Source: Streptomyces noursei (GTDB lineage: Bacteria; Actinomycetota; Actinomycetes; Streptomycetales; Streptomycetaceae). Taken from it: a stretch of 64,000 nucleotides of DNA. Positions 14,941 to 23,370 of this stretch are shown in pieces (position 1 is the first letter of the stretch; each line of letters opens with the position of its first letter). The notes under the pieces were generated by a model. It did not search any database, had not been told where the DNA came from, and worked only from the letters and a program-made list of their open reading frames with translations. Location: contig NZ_LWBU01000373.1 of the NCBI RefSeq assembly GCF_001646665.1, forward strand, positions 186,334 to 250,333, written 5' to 3'. The position numbers were made by a program, and so were the translations under genes.

Positions 14941-15639
14941 TCAGTGCTCCGGTACGACGCCCAGTTGCCGCAGCATGCCCATGTCGTCCACGTTCCACCA
15001 GCTCTCCGCGATCCTGCCGCCCTCGCAGCGGAAGGTCGCCTGACCGGTTCCGGACACCTCCCGGCCGGTGGCCTCCAGGCCCTGATAGGTGGCGACGTGC
15101 CGGCCCTTGAACGACATCCGCAGGCAGACCGTGTCGCCCTCGGCGACCAGCCCCTCGACGGTGCACGTCGGCCGGAACGCCTCCATGACCTCACGGGTCG
15201 CCGCCTTGGCGGCCTCCAGGTCCATGTCGTACGACGGCTGGGACGGGTCGTGCTCCCGGTAACCCGGGGTGCACAGCTCGTCGACGACGGCGATGTCGGC
15301 CCCGTTGATCACTTCGTCGACGAACCTGCGCACGACCAGCTTGTTGAGCTGCTCGTCCCGGAGGACGTCGAGGTCCGTGAACGTGGGTTCGCCGTCGCAC
15401 AGGGCCGTCATCTCACGGAAGATGCGGTCCGTCTCGGGCAGTTTCGAGTTCTCCATCGCCTCCTCGTACGACGGGAACTCGACGATCTCCAGTACGTGCG
15501 AGGAGTCCGAACGGTCCCGGCCCATCATGGCGTGGGTCGCCGTCCGCCTGCCCCGGGTGGCCTCGGCCCAGCTGTCCAGGAGCCGGTTCATCTCCTCGAC
15601 CCGGTCCGTCTTGCAGTCGATGATCTGTACGAATGTCAT
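14941..15639 (-). CDS. SnoaL-like ester cyclase / NTF2-fold protein with N-terminal ABM-like domain
   Basis: The 232-residue protein has two parts. Residues 1-90 (FVQIIDCKTDRVEEMNRLLDSWAEATRG, HVLEIVEFPSYEEAMENSKLPET) look like a dimeric alpha+beta ferredoxin-like barrel. Residues about 100-232 (NKLVVRRFVDEVINGADIAVVDELCTPGYREHDP and the end around AESWWNVDDMGMLRQLG) are a SnoaL-like polyketide-cyclase fold. No catalytic reaction can be assigned. ATG at 15639 follows GGGAGGCG. A perfect palindrome 28-41 bp upstream of the start suggests control by a TetR-type repressor not encoded nearby. Confidence 0.78.
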   Translation of the reverse strand: MTFVQIIDCKTDRVEEMNRLLDSWAEATRGRRTATHAMMGRDRSDSSHVLEIVEFPSYEEAMENSKLPETDRIFREMTALCDGEPTFTDLDVLRDEQLNKLVVRRFVDEVINGADIAVVDELCTPGYREHDPSQPSYDMDLEAAKAATREVMEAFRPTCTVEGLVAEGDTVCLRMSFKGRHVATYQGLEATGREVSGTGQATFRCEGGRIAESWWNVDDMGMLRQLGVVPEH

Positions 15640-15666
15640 GACGCCTCCCGACATCGGAAACGACTG

Positions 15667-15680
15667 CGCTGTTTACAGCG
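15667..15680 (-). promoter_or_regulatory. CGCTGT-TT-ACAGCG operator
   Basis: A perfect 6-bp inverted repeat with a 2-bp spacer lies 28-41 nt upstream of the SnoaL-like gene start, where a promoter is expected. Its size fits TetR-family operators. Confidence 0.5.
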
Positions 15681-15703
15681 TATGCCGGTCCGGCCGGCCC
15701 GGC

Positions 15704-15718
15704 AGGCGGCCACCGCCT
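15704..15718 (-). terminator. Short hairpin after the LAL regulator gene
   Basis: AGGCGG and CCGCCT form a 6-bp stem with a 3-nt loop, 26 nt after the stop of the LAL gene. Confidence 0.3.
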
Positions 15719-15744
15719 CGGGGCTCCCCGCCCCGCCCCCGACA

Positions 15745-18594
15745 TCAGCGCGAGGGCGCCGCCGGCCCGTTGAGGGCGGTCGCCAGCTGGGCGCGGGAGC
15801 GGACGTCGAGCTTCTGGTAGATGCGGGTCAGCCGCGCCTCCACCGTCTTCACGCTCAGGTACAGCCGGGCGGCGGCCTCCTGGTTGCTCGCGCCCTCCCC
15901 GACGAGCCGGGCGAGCCGCAGCTCGGCCTCCGTCAGCCGGGACAGGGCGCTCCCGGCGGCGGGGGCCGCCGCGGCGTCGGCCGGCGACGGGCTCTCCGCC
16001 GTCAGCCCGAGCCACGGCTCCGCGCCCGCCCGCTCGAAGACGGCCGCCGCCGCCTGCATCGCCGCCTGCGCGGCCGACCGTCTGCGCCGCCGCCGCTCCA
16101 CCCGCGCCAGCGCGATCAGGCAGCGGCCCTGCTCCAGGACCAGCCCGTGCCCGGCGAACCGGTCGGCCGTCTCGACCAGCAGGTCGGCAGCCTCGTCGGT
16201 CCGCCCGCCCGCCGCCAGGCACAGCGCGTACACCCGGTCGCACCCCAGCAGGACCGTGGTCCGGCCGAGCCGTTCCGCGACCGGGCCCACGTCGGCGAGG
16301 AGCGCCTGCGCCTCCTCCAGGGCGTCACCGGCGAGGAGCGCCTCCGCCAGTTCCTCCTGCCAGCGCAGCATCGAGGGGTCGACCGCGCACTGGGCCGCCT
16401 CGTTGTCCCGCACCCGGCGCAGCGTCTCCAGCGCGCCCGCCACGTCCCCGGTGACCAGCTGGACCCTGCCCAGCGCGTAGAGGCTGCGCGACAGGAAGAC
16501 GTGGTCGCCCTCCTCCTCGGACGCCCGGACGCTGCGCCGCGCGTACCCGGCCGCCCGGGCGAAGCTGCCGCCCGCGGTCTCGGCGAGCGCCAGCGCGTAC
16601 CAGGCGGGGCCGGGGGACAGGCCGGCCTCCAGCGTCAGGGCGAGCGACCGGCCGGCGTGCGCCAGGGCGGCCGCGCACTGGCCGCGCCGGGCCTCGACCT
16701 CGGCGAGCGTACGGAACAGCTCGATCGCGTCCTCGACCGGCCCGCGCCGCTCGACCAGCGGGAGCAGCGCGTACAGCTGGTCGCGGGCCTCGGTGAGCCG
16801 GTCGTCGAACAGGGCGTGCCGGATCGTCAGGATCTGGGCGGTGTTGCGCACGCCCAGCGGCCGGTCGGTCATCTCCAGCGCCCGCGCCTCGGCCAGCGTC
16901 CGCTCCGCGTCCGGCGAGCCGAGCACCCGGTCCATCCGCGCCTGCTGGGTCAGCGCCTGGGCGGCGGTGTGCCGGTCGCCCACCGACATGGCGAGGGCCG
17001 CCGACTCCACCGCCGCGGTCCGCGACCGCACCGGATCGCCGTCCGCGAGGACGTACTTCACCGCCAGCCGCAGCTGCACGGCGGCCCGCAGCGCCGGTTC
17101 GCCCTCGGAGTCCTCCATGGCGTGCACGTAGATCTCGTCCAGGTCCGTCAGGCCCTGCCCGGCCGTGTCCAGGACCGCGAGCCGCGCCCGCACCCGGTCG
17201 GCGGGTGTCGCGTCGCGGGCCAGCAGGTCCGCGGCGGCGCGCACCGCGAGGTCCGCCCGGGCGGCCCGCGCGGCCTCCTCGGCGGCGTCCACCAGCCGCT
17301 CCAGCCGGCGGCGCCCGAGGCCCGCGGGGGTGGTCTCGGCGGCGAGCAGCGCCAGTTCGGCGGCGAGCGCGCTGTTGCCCCGCCGCCGCGCCGTGTCGGC
17401 CGCCTCGGCGACCTCCGCGGCCAGGTCCTCGTCCGGGACGTCGTTGGCCAGCGCCCGGTGCCGTACCGCCTCCACCGGGTCGTCGGCCACGGCGGCGAGC
17501 GCGGCGTGCCCGCGGCTGCGCTCGGTCCAGCAGGTGTCGTGCACGAGCGTGGAGGGCAGCAGCCCGGCCGTGAACGCGACCGTCCCGTCCTCGGTGAGCG
17601 ATATCAGCCCGGCGCGCTCCGCGGCGGCCAGCTCGGCCTCCGCCGTGGGGCGGCCCGCGCGGCGCAGCAGAGCGGTGGTGGGGCGCAGCGCCAGGGCGGC
17701 CAGCAGCAGGGTGGCCCGTACGGGTGCGGAGGCGGGCGCCAGCATCCTGCGTGCCACGTCCCGGGCCCGGCCGGACAGCGGCAGCGCCTCCGCGTGGTGG
17801 ACCGGGGTGCGGGAGTCGGCCAGCGACCGGCCGACGGCGAGCGCGAGGCGCGGGTTGCCGCCGCTGGCCCGGTGGATGCGCCCCGCGAGCCGGGACGGCA
17901 GCCGGTGGTGCACCAGCAACTCGGCCATCTCGTCGGCCTGGAGCGGCGGCACGAGCAGGACGTCGGCCTCGGAGGCCACCCACAGCGGCATGGGCGCCCC
18001 GCCGCTGTCGGCCCCGCCGCCCGCGTACGGGGCGGGCGTCTCGACGGCGACGACCCGCAGGGTGGGCGGCGCCAGATGGAGCGCGAAGCGGAGCAGGTCG
18101 GCGCTGTCGGCGTCGATCCGCTGGGCGTCGTCGACGACCAGCAGGACGGGGGACTGCTCGGCCAGGGTGCGCAGGACGCTCGCGACGGCCAGCCGCAGCG
18201 CGATCGGGTCCCAGCCGCTCTCCAGGGCGGCCGACTCCCGGCAGAGCACCGCCACGGCGTCCCGCTGGGGGCCGGGCAGACCGTCCAGGGCGAAGGCGGG
18301 CACCGAGGCGATCAGCGCGGCCGCGGCGGCGCCGGGCATGTCGTGGTCGGCGGGCTGCGGGGCGAGCCACACCACGGTCTCGCCGCGTGCCGCGGCCTGG
18401 TCGGCGGCGGCCTGGGCGACCTCGGTCTTGCCGACCCCGGGCGGCCCGGTGAGCAGGGCGCGGCCCCGGCCGAGCAGCACGTGTTCGAGCCGGGCGAGCA
18501 GCTCGGCCCGTCCGACGGGCGCGGCCCGGCCGGTCCGCCCGGGAGCGTACGGCGTCGGGGCGTAGGGCGCGGGGGCGTACGGCGTCGACCTCAC
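15745..18594 (-). CDS. LAL-family transcriptional regulator (AAA ATPase + LuxR HTH)
   Basis: The 949-residue protein is a large ATP-binding LuxR-type regulator. Walker A GPPGVGKT is at residues 50-57 and Walker B (PVLLVVDDAQRID) near residue 158. A long alpha-helical, TPR-like central region of Ala/Leu/Glu-rich repeats follows, and the last 65 residues form a LuxR HTH (LTEAELRLARLVGEGASNQEAAARLYLSVKTVEARL). LALs such as MalT switch on metabolic or antibiotic clusters. The GTG at 18594 (VRSTPYAPAPYAP...) follows GGAGGG; the frame is open further upstream to 18759 but that would run into a terminator. The N-terminus carries a TPYAP repeat. Target genes are not evident. Confidence 0.88.
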   Translation of the reverse strand: MRSTPYAPAPYAPTPYAPGRTGRAAPVGRAELLARLEHVLLGRGRALLTGPPGVGKTEVAQAAADQAAARGETVVWLAPQPADHDMPGAAAAALIASVPAFALDGLPGPQRDAVAVLCRESAALESGWDPIALRLAVASVLRTLAEQSPVLLVVDDAQRIDADSADLLRFALHLAPPTLRVVAVETPAPYAGGGADSGGAPMPLWVASEADVLLVPPLQADEMAELLVHHRLPSRLAGRIHRASGGNPRLALAVGRSLADSRTPVHHAEALPLSGRARDVARRMLAPASAPVRATLLLAALALRPTTALLRRAGRPTAEAELAAAERAGLISLTEDGTVAFTAGLLPSTLVHDTCWTERSRGHAALAAVADDPVEAVRHRALANDVPDEDLAAEVAEAADTARRRGNSALAAELALLAAETTPAGLGRRRLERLVDAAEEAARAARADLAVRAAADLLARDATPADRVRARLAVLDTAGQGLTDLDEIYVHAMEDSEGEPALRAAVQLRLAVKYVLADGDPVRSRTAAVESAALAMSVGDRHTAAQALTQQARMDRVLGSPDAERTLAEARALEMTDRPLGVRNTAQILTIRHALFDDRLTEARDQLYALLPLVERRGPVEDAIELFRTLAEVEARRGQCAAALAHAGRSLALTLEAGLSPGPAWYALALAETAGGSFARAAGYARRSVRASEEEGDHVFLSRSLYALGRVQLVTGDVAGALETLRRVRDNEAAQCAVDPSMLRWQEELAEALLAGDALEEAQALLADVGPVAERLGRTTVLLGCDRVYALCLAAGGRTDEAADLLVETADRFAGHGLVLEQGRCLIALARVERRRRRRSAAQAAMQAAAAVFERAGAEPWLGLTAESPSPADAAAAPAAGSALSRLTEAELRLARLVGEGASNQEAAARLYLSVKTVEARLTRIYQKLDVRSRAQLATALNGPAAPSR

Positions 18595-18728
18595 CTGCGA
18601 CCACCACCCTCCGGCGCGCGGACCGTCCCCACGGACCCCCTGCCCGTGATCTGTCTCGCGAGCGCAGCATACGAACTCGGCCACGGGAGTCCAGGTGTCC
18701 TGTCCGGTATGTGGACGAACACACAAGC

Positions 18729-18763
18729 GGGCGTGCTCGTGGCGGATTGCCACGAGCACGCCC
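18729..18763 (-). terminator. 15-bp perfect hairpin terminator of the subtilase gene
   Basis: GGGCGTGCTCGTGGC (18729-18743) pairs perfectly with GCCACGAGCACGCCC (18749-18763) around a GGATT loop, 34 nt after the protease stop. This is one of the strongest hairpins in the window and explains why transcription should not run into the LAL gene. Confidence 0.85.
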
Positions 18764-18796
18764 CTGACCTGTGAAGACGTGGGTCCTAGCGGTCGA

Positions 18797-20641
18797 TCAG
18801 AAGGTCAGTCCCCACGAGTCGATGTAGCCGGTGTCACCCGAGGCCACGTCCCGGACCTGCAGCTTCCAGGTGCCGTTCGCGGTCTCGGCGGAGGCGTCGA
18901 CGGTGTACGAGGCGAGGACGTTGTCGGCCGAATCGTTGCTGCTGGAGTTCTTCAGCCGGTACGCGGTGCCGTCCGGGGCGACCAGGTCGACGACCAGGTC
19001 ACCGCGCCAGGTGTGCTTGATGTCCACGTCGACCTTGAGGGCGGCGGGGGCGTTGCCGGTGCGGCCGGTGACGGCGATGGACGACGTCACGGTGGCGTTG
19101 TCCGAGATGGTGACGTTCGTCGCGTTGGTGAACGCCGCTCCGGTACCGGGGGTGGTGGTACCGGTCACGGCGTTCACGGTCTTGGTGGCGTCCGCGATGC
19201 CGGTGCCGCAGCCGCCGGTGCAGGTGCCGGGCAGCGGACGGGCGTTCGTCTTGATCGCGGACTCGATCTCGGCGGGCGTCAGGGTCGACTTGGCCGACTT
19301 GAGCAGCGCGGCGAGCCCGGCGATGTGCGGGGCGGCCATCGAAGTGCCCTGGTACGGCTTGTAGTTCTCCAGCGACTGGGTGGTCGTGCCGGAGTTCAGC
19401 GTGGAGAGGATGCCGTTCTCGGGGGTGGTGACGGTGCCGGGCGTGTCGGTGGCGCGGCGGGTCTCACCGCCCGGGGCCGAGACGTCGACGATGGAGCCGT
19501 AGTTCGAGTAGTACGAACGGTTGCCCTCACGGCTGGTGGACGCCACGTTGATGACGCCGGCGCAGTTGGCGGGCGTGAAGCCGGACGCGTTGGCGTTGCT
19601 GTTGCCCGCCGCGACGACGACGGTCGCCCCCCGCGCGACCGCCCCGTCGATGGCGTTCTTGTAGACGGTCGGGCAGGTCGAGCTGGCGCCGCCGAGGCTC
19701 ATGTTGATGACCTTGGCCGGGTTCGGGTTCGCCGGGATGCCCGGGACGGAGCCGCCGGAGGCCCAGGTGATCGCGTCGGCGATGTCGGAGGACGAGCCGC
19801 CGCACTTGCCGAGCACACGGACGTGCTGGACCTTCGCCCCGTACGCGATGCCCGCGACGCCCTTGGCGTTGTGCGTGGTGGCCGCGATGGTGCCGGCGAC
19901 GTGGGTGCCGTGCCACGAGGAGTTGCTCGCCCGGGAGCCGGTGCCGCACTCGCCGTCGGTGGCGTTCCAGTCGCCCTCGTCCTTGGGGTCCGCGTCACGG
20001 CCGTTGCCGTCGCGGGCGTCGGCCGAGCTGGAGATGAAGTCGTAGCCCGCGACCGTGTTGCCGGTCAGGTCGCTGTGGGCGGCGGCACCGGTGTCGATGA
20101 CGGCGACGGTGACGCCGCTGCCGGTGGTCTTGTCCCAGGCGCCGGGCACGTTCATGCCGCCGGTGGGCTCGAAGAGGTCCCACTGCTTGGCGTACTCGGT
20201 GTCGTTGGGCGTGACGGCCATCGCGTAGGCGCGGATGTCGGCCTCGACGGAGGCGACCTGCGGGTCGGCGCGGAAGGCGTCCATGACCTCCGTGACGTCC
20301 TGCTTGGTCGTGTCCGCGCCGAGGTCGACCAGCGCGGCACCACTCGCCAGGCGGCGTTCGAAGCTGAGCTTCTCGCCCGTCTCGGTGGCCTTCGCCGCGG
20401 CGTCGCTCTTGGCGGCGGCGTTCGACGTGGCCTCGGCGGTACGGGACTTGTAGGTGACGATGACCTTGTCCACCGGCGCGCTCGGCAGCGCGGCCGGGGT
20501 CATGGCCTGCGAGGCCGGGGCAGCCGGCTTCGGGGTGGGGGTGGCCTCCGTGGCGAGGGCCACCGCGGAGGTGGCGGTCACGCCGAGGATCGTGGCGCTC
20601 GCCGCCACGACGGATATGAGTCTCCGCCTGGAACCGTTCAA
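18797..20641 (-). CDS. Secreted S8 subtilisin-like serine protease with I9 propeptide and P-domain
   Basis: The 614-residue preproprotein has a Sec signal peptide (RRRLISVVAASATILGVTATSAVALA), an inhibitor-I9-like propeptide (about 55-140), a subtilase domain with the triad Asp183 (VAVIDTG), His244 (HGTHVAGTIA) and Ser434 (GTSMAAPHIAG), oxyanion Asn346 (VVVAAGNSN), and a C-terminal proprotein-convertase P-domain (about 500-614, GDLVVDLVAPDGTAYRL). It would degrade extracellular protein. The start is taken as TTG at 20641 because AAAGGG lies 7 nt upstream; an in-frame TTG at 20656 lacks an RBS and would itself contain that RBS. The gene is monocistronic with a strong terminator. Confidence 0.93.
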   Translation of the reverse strand: MNGSRRRLISVVAASATILGVTATSAVALATEATPTPKPAAPASQAMTPAALPSAPVDKVIVTYKSRTAEATSNAAAKSDAAAKATETGEKLSFERRLASGAALVDLGADTTKQDVTEVMDAFRADPQVASVEADIRAYAMAVTPNDTEYAKQWDLFEPTGGMNVPGAWDKTTGSGVTVAVIDTGAAAHSDLTGNTVAGYDFISSSADARDGNGRDADPKDEGDWNATDGECGTGSRASNSSWHGTHVAGTIAATTHNAKGVAGIAYGAKVQHVRVLGKCGGSSSDIADAITWASGGSVPGIPANPNPAKVINMSLGGASSTCPTVYKNAIDGAVARGATVVVAAGNSNANASGFTPANCAGVINVASTSREGNRSYYSNYGSIVDVSAPGGETRRATDTPGTVTTPENGILSTLNSGTTTQSLENYKPYQGTSMAAPHIAGLAALLKSAKSTLTPAEIESAIKTNARPLPGTCTGGCGTGIADATKTVNAVTGTTTPGTGAAFTNATNVTISDNATVTSSIAVTGRTGNAPAALKVDVDIKHTWRGDLVVDLVAPDGTAYRLKNSSSNDSADNVLASYTVDASAETANGTWKLQVRDVASGDTGYIDSWGLTF

Positions 20642-21396
20642 GGTGTTCCCTTTCAAGGCAGCTCCGGCGACTCCCGGAGCGGCTGACGGTGCAGGGCGCG
20701 ACGGGCGGCGGGCGCTTGGGGAACGCGGACGTGCCGTGGGGGTGGCAGTCCGTGGTCCCCGGGCCGGGTACGCCCGTTGCGCCGCCGCCGACGCGACGGC
20801 CCCTGGGGCGGGACCGTCACCGGCGGAACCCGTGTGTTACATGCACCTGACATCCAGGTGGAGGGGAACCGCCGGTGCGGCAGACAGTAGGGAAACCCGC
20901 GACGGCCCCGATACGGGGAAAACCCTTGTCACCCCCGCGCACCCCTCGGGCCACCCCCGCGATCCCCCTCCCCACCTGCGTGTATCCCTCACCCGGGTCC
21001 CTGACCTACCCGAAGCCGGCCAGGGGCGCCTCCCCGTCGGAGCACCGCGATACCCGCCGGCCGACGCCCCCCGGCCCTCGCTCGCGTCCCGCAGCCGCCC
21101 GGCGGCCGGGCGCGGCCGTGCAGGGTCGCCCCCGCAGCGGTCGGCGGCGAGGAGCGGCAAGGGATCGCGGCAGGGTGCCCCGCCGACCGCGAGGAGGTGA
21201 GCCCGGAGGGGCCGCGCCCCCACCCACCCGCGCAGCGCGCACCCCCGGTGACGTCGCCGTCACGAGCCGTACGCGCCCGCAAGGGCAAGCGACACGCGAA
21301 GGGCCCCGCCGCGCACCCGCGGCCCGCGCGGCCCCGCCCCCCAGCCGGGGCCGCGCGAGCCGGCCGCCGTGGCCGGGGCCACGGCGGTCGGAGGGG
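20642..21396. other. 755-bp intergenic region without a supportable gene
   Basis: No open frame here has convincing composition. It holds the upstream region of the protease gene. Two small inverted repeats are visible: CACCTG-N5-CAGGTG (20844-20860) and CCCCG-ATA-CGGGG (20906-20918), about 200-280 nt upstream of the protease start. No clear -10/-35 pair stands out. The left end of the neighbouring operon contributes a terminator at 21364-21387. Confidence 0.6.
21364..21387 (-). terminator. 11-bp hairpin terminator of the anti-sigma/unknown gene pair
   Basis: CCGCCGTGGCC and GGCCACGGCGG pair perfectly with a 2-nt loop, starting 10 nt after the stop at 21397. Confidence 0.75.
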
Positions 21397-21819
21397 TCAG
21401 AGCCGGGTGCCGACGCCCGGGACGTTCCACGCCGGGGCGACCCCGGTGAGCTGGCAGATCATGAGGTACAGCGGGATGGGCGGGGTGTACGGCGACGTCG
21501 TGCCGGGCCGGTGGATCAGGCGGGGCCGCCGGTCGGGGACGTACCCGCCCGCCGCGTAACAGGCGGGCAGCGGCCACCGCAGGTCGGCGTCCGAGCCGGC
21601 GGGGACGATCCACCACCACCAGTCGGTGTCGGCGAACACGCACCCGTCGCCGGGCAGGCGGGACAGCAGCCGGAAGCCGTACCGCGCGGGCACGCCCACG
21701 GCGTCGCAGCCCAGGGTGGCGGGCAGCGACGGCGGCAGTGCCAGCAGGATCTCGCCCCCGGGTCCGGCGGTCCGGGCCGCCGGCTGCCGCCGGCCACGCG
21801 CCGAGAGCAGCGTGGCCAT
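21397..21819 (-). CDS. Unknown Streptomyces protein coupled to an anti-sigma-type ATPase
   Basis: The 140-residue product contains a Trp-rich stretch (FADTDWWWWIVPAGSDADLRWP) and a C-terminal region with conserved-looking PLYLMICQLTGVAPAW. I do not recognise a named domain, but proteins of this kind commonly sit directly behind WhiJ-associated ATP-binding proteins in Streptomyces. ATG at 21819 follows GAGGACG; an alternative GTG at 21831 overlaps the upstream stop. Either way the gene is translationally coupled to the ATP-binding protein gene. No signal peptide or membrane segment is visible. Confidence 0.7.
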   Translation of the reverse strand: MATLLSARGRRQPAARTAGPGGEILLALPPSLPATLGCDAVGVPARYGFRLLSRLPGDGCVFADTDWWWWIVPAGSDADLRWPLPACYAAGGYVPDRRPRLIHRPGTTSPYTPPIPLYLMICQLTGVAPAWNVPGVGTRL

Positions 21820-21824
21820 CGTCC

Positions 21825-22328
21825 TCAGCACGGCCCCGCCGCGCCGCCGTGCCCCAGTTCGGCCCAGACGACACGCCCGGCTCCGTGCCGCGCGTGGTGC
21901 GCGCCCCACGCGCTGCTGACGGCGTCCACGAGGAGCAGTCCGCGCCCGCCCTCCTCGGCGCAGCCGCGGCGCAGCCGGGGCGCGGCGGCCGGGCAGCCCT
22001 CGTCCTGGACGGAGACGCGCAACTGCTCGCCGCAGTCGCGGAGTTCGCAGACCACCCGGTGGCTCACGGTGTGCACGACGGCGTTGGTGACGAGTTCGGA
22101 GACCACCAGTGTCACGGCGTCGCACACGGTGCCGTCCACCTCCCACAGCACCAGCCGTTCCTCGACGAGGTGCCGGGCCCTGGCGACGGATTCCGCGCGC
22201 GCGGGAAGTTCGAAGGAGAAGCGGCGGACGTCGGCGGAGATCGCGGGGCGCGGGGCTCTGAGCGGGGGGGTGAGCGCGTTACCAGGAGCCACGACCGATT
22301 CCTCACATGGGGGAGCGGCGCCGTACAT
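21825..22328 (-). CDS. Anti-sigma-factor-like ATP-binding protein (HATPase_c, AbaA-orf/RsbW type)
   Basis: The 167-residue protein has a single GHKL ATPase fold of the RsbW/SpoIIAB type: the N-box is SELVTNAVVHT (about residues 91-101), followed by LRVSVQDEGC and the GGRGLLLVDAVSSAWG lid region. In Streptomyces these small ATPases accompany WhiJ-like HTH and DUF397 genes and probably act as serine-kinase or anti-sigma partners. ATG at 22328 follows GGGAGAGG. It is transcribed divergently from the HTH/DUF397 pair, sharing a 178-bp region full of short inverted repeats. Confidence 0.85.
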   Translation of the reverse strand: MYGAAPPCEESVVAPGNALTPPLRAPRPAISADVRRFSFELPARAESVARARHLVEERLVLWEVDGTVCDAVTLVVSELVTNAVVHTVSHRVVCELRDCGEQLRVSVQDEGCPAAAPRLRRGCAEEGGRGLLLVDAVSSAWGAHHARHGAGRVVWAELGHGGAAGPC

Positions 22329-22359
22329 CGCCTCTCCCGTGGCAGAGCGCGGCAGCCGC

Positions 22360-22386
22360 GTGAACTGGTTCACCAACTGGTTCACC
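22360..22386. promoter_or_regulatory. Array of GTTCAC half-sites (tandem AACTGGTTCACC)
   Basis: GTGAAC-TG-GTTCAC (22360-22373) is a perfect inverted repeat, and the 12-bp unit AACTGGTTCACC is tandemly repeated at 22363-22374 and 22375-22386. It lies 32-58 bp upstream of the anti-sigma gene start, a likely operator for it. Confidence 0.5.
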
Positions 22387-22424
22387 GGAATACTTTCCTC
22401 CCGACACGCACACTTGGCAAGTGG

Positions 22425-22475
22425 CACTCTGAAAAATGCAGAGTGTGGTGTGCTCTCTGCCGTGCGCATGGCACA
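22425..22475. promoter_or_regulatory. CACTCTG-N7-CAGAGTG operator region upstream of the WhiJ-like gene
   Basis: CACTCTG (22425-22431) and CAGAGTG (22439-22445) form a perfect 7-bp inverted repeat with an AT-rich spacer, and a third matching half-site CACACTC follows near 22470. It sits 60-80 bp upstream of the HTH gene. Similar elements are expected upstream of genes for DUF5753-type regulators, which may bind their own promoters. Confidence 0.5.
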
Positions 22476-22506
22476 CTCATCAAAAAAGCGCGTGGGGAGG
22501 TCTTAA

Positions 22507-23370
22507 GTGAGCGAGCCGCGGTCCGCCCCCACCGTGGGACAGGTCGTACTCGGCAAGCGTCTGCAGGATCTGCGGGAGCGGGCGGGCCTGAAGCGGGAGG
22601 AGGCCGCCAAGGTGCTCCGCGTGGCCCCGGCCACGATCCGCAGGATGGAGACCGCGGAAGTCGCGCTGAAGATCCCTTACGTGCAGCTCCTGCTGCAGGC
22701 GTACGGGGTGCCCGCCGGCGAGGCGGAGGGCTTCGTCCGGCTGGCCGAGGACGCCAACAAGCCCGGCTGGTGGCAGCGCTTCCACGACGTCCTGCCGGGC
22801 TGGTTCAGCATGTACGTCAGCCTGGAGGGCGCCGCCAGCGTCATCCGGGCCTACGAGCCGCAGTTCGTGCCCGGTCTCCTCCAGACCGAGGACTACGCGC
22901 GGGCCATCCTGCGCGGCGGCGCCGTCGGCCAGGTCGGCGACGACGACATCGAGCGCCACGTGGCCCTCCGGATGGAGCGGCAGGCCCTGCTCACCCGCCC
23001 CGACGCCCCGAAATTCTGGGTGATCATGGATGAGACGGTGCTGCGCCGTCCCGTGGGCGGCGGCCCCGCCGTGATGCGGGCGCAGATCGACCGGCTGCTG
23101 GAGGCCGCCGAGCTGCCGAACGTCACCCTCCAGGTCGCCGAGTTCGCCACCGGCCACCATCCCGGCACCTACGGGCCGTTCGTGCTCTTCCGCTTCGCCG
23201 TGCCGGAACTCCCGGACATGGTCTACAGCGAGTACCTGACCGGCGCGGTGTACCTCGACGCGCGCCCCGAGGTGGCCTCGCACCTCGAGGTCATGGACCG
23301 CATGGCGGCGCAGGCCGCCACAGCACAACGTACGAAGGAAATCCTCCGGGATTTCCGCAAGGAGCTGTGA
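22507..23370 (+). CDS. WhiJ-like XRE regulator with DUF5753
   Basis: The 287-residue protein carries an N-terminal XRE HTH (about residues 12-68: GKRLQDLRERAGLKREEAAKVLRVAPATIRRMETAEVAL) and a C-terminal DUF5753 domain (about 95-275: VSLEGAASVIRAYEPQFVPGLLQTEDYARAIL). This is the architecture of WhiJ and its many Streptomyces paralogues, which repress development and are thought to be relieved by their DUF397 partners. GTG at 22507 follows GGGGAGGTC. The DUF397 gene begins directly after its stop codon, so the two are co-translated. Confidence 0.9.
   Translation: MSEPRSAPTVGQVVLGKRLQDLRERAGLKREEAAKVLRVAPATIRRMETAEVALKIPYVQLLLQAYGVPAGEAEGFVRLAEDANKPGWWQRFHDVLPGWFSMYVSLEGAASVIRAYEPQFVPGLLQTEDYARAILRGGAVGQVGDDDIERHVALRMERQALLTRPDAPKFWVIMDETVLRRPVGGGPAVMRAQIDRLLEAAELPNVTLQVAEFATGHHPGTYGPFVLFRFAVPELPDMVYSEYLTGAVYLDARPEVASHLEVMDRMAAQAATAQRTKEILRDFRKEL

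Noticed and set aside
18595..18759. Longer start of the LAL regulator at 18759
   Set aside because: The extension would cross a 15-bp terminator hairpin of the upstream gene and contains no conserved residues; GTG 18594 has an RBS.
20837..21223. Leftward 128-codon open frame in the large intergenic region
   Set aside because: Composition is Arg/Pro/Gly-rich without any domain, and no RBS or promoter was seen.
22336..22469. Longer N-terminus for the anti-sigma-like protein
   Set aside because: It would cover the divergent operators and lacks an RBS; the ATG at 22328 has GGGAGAGG.
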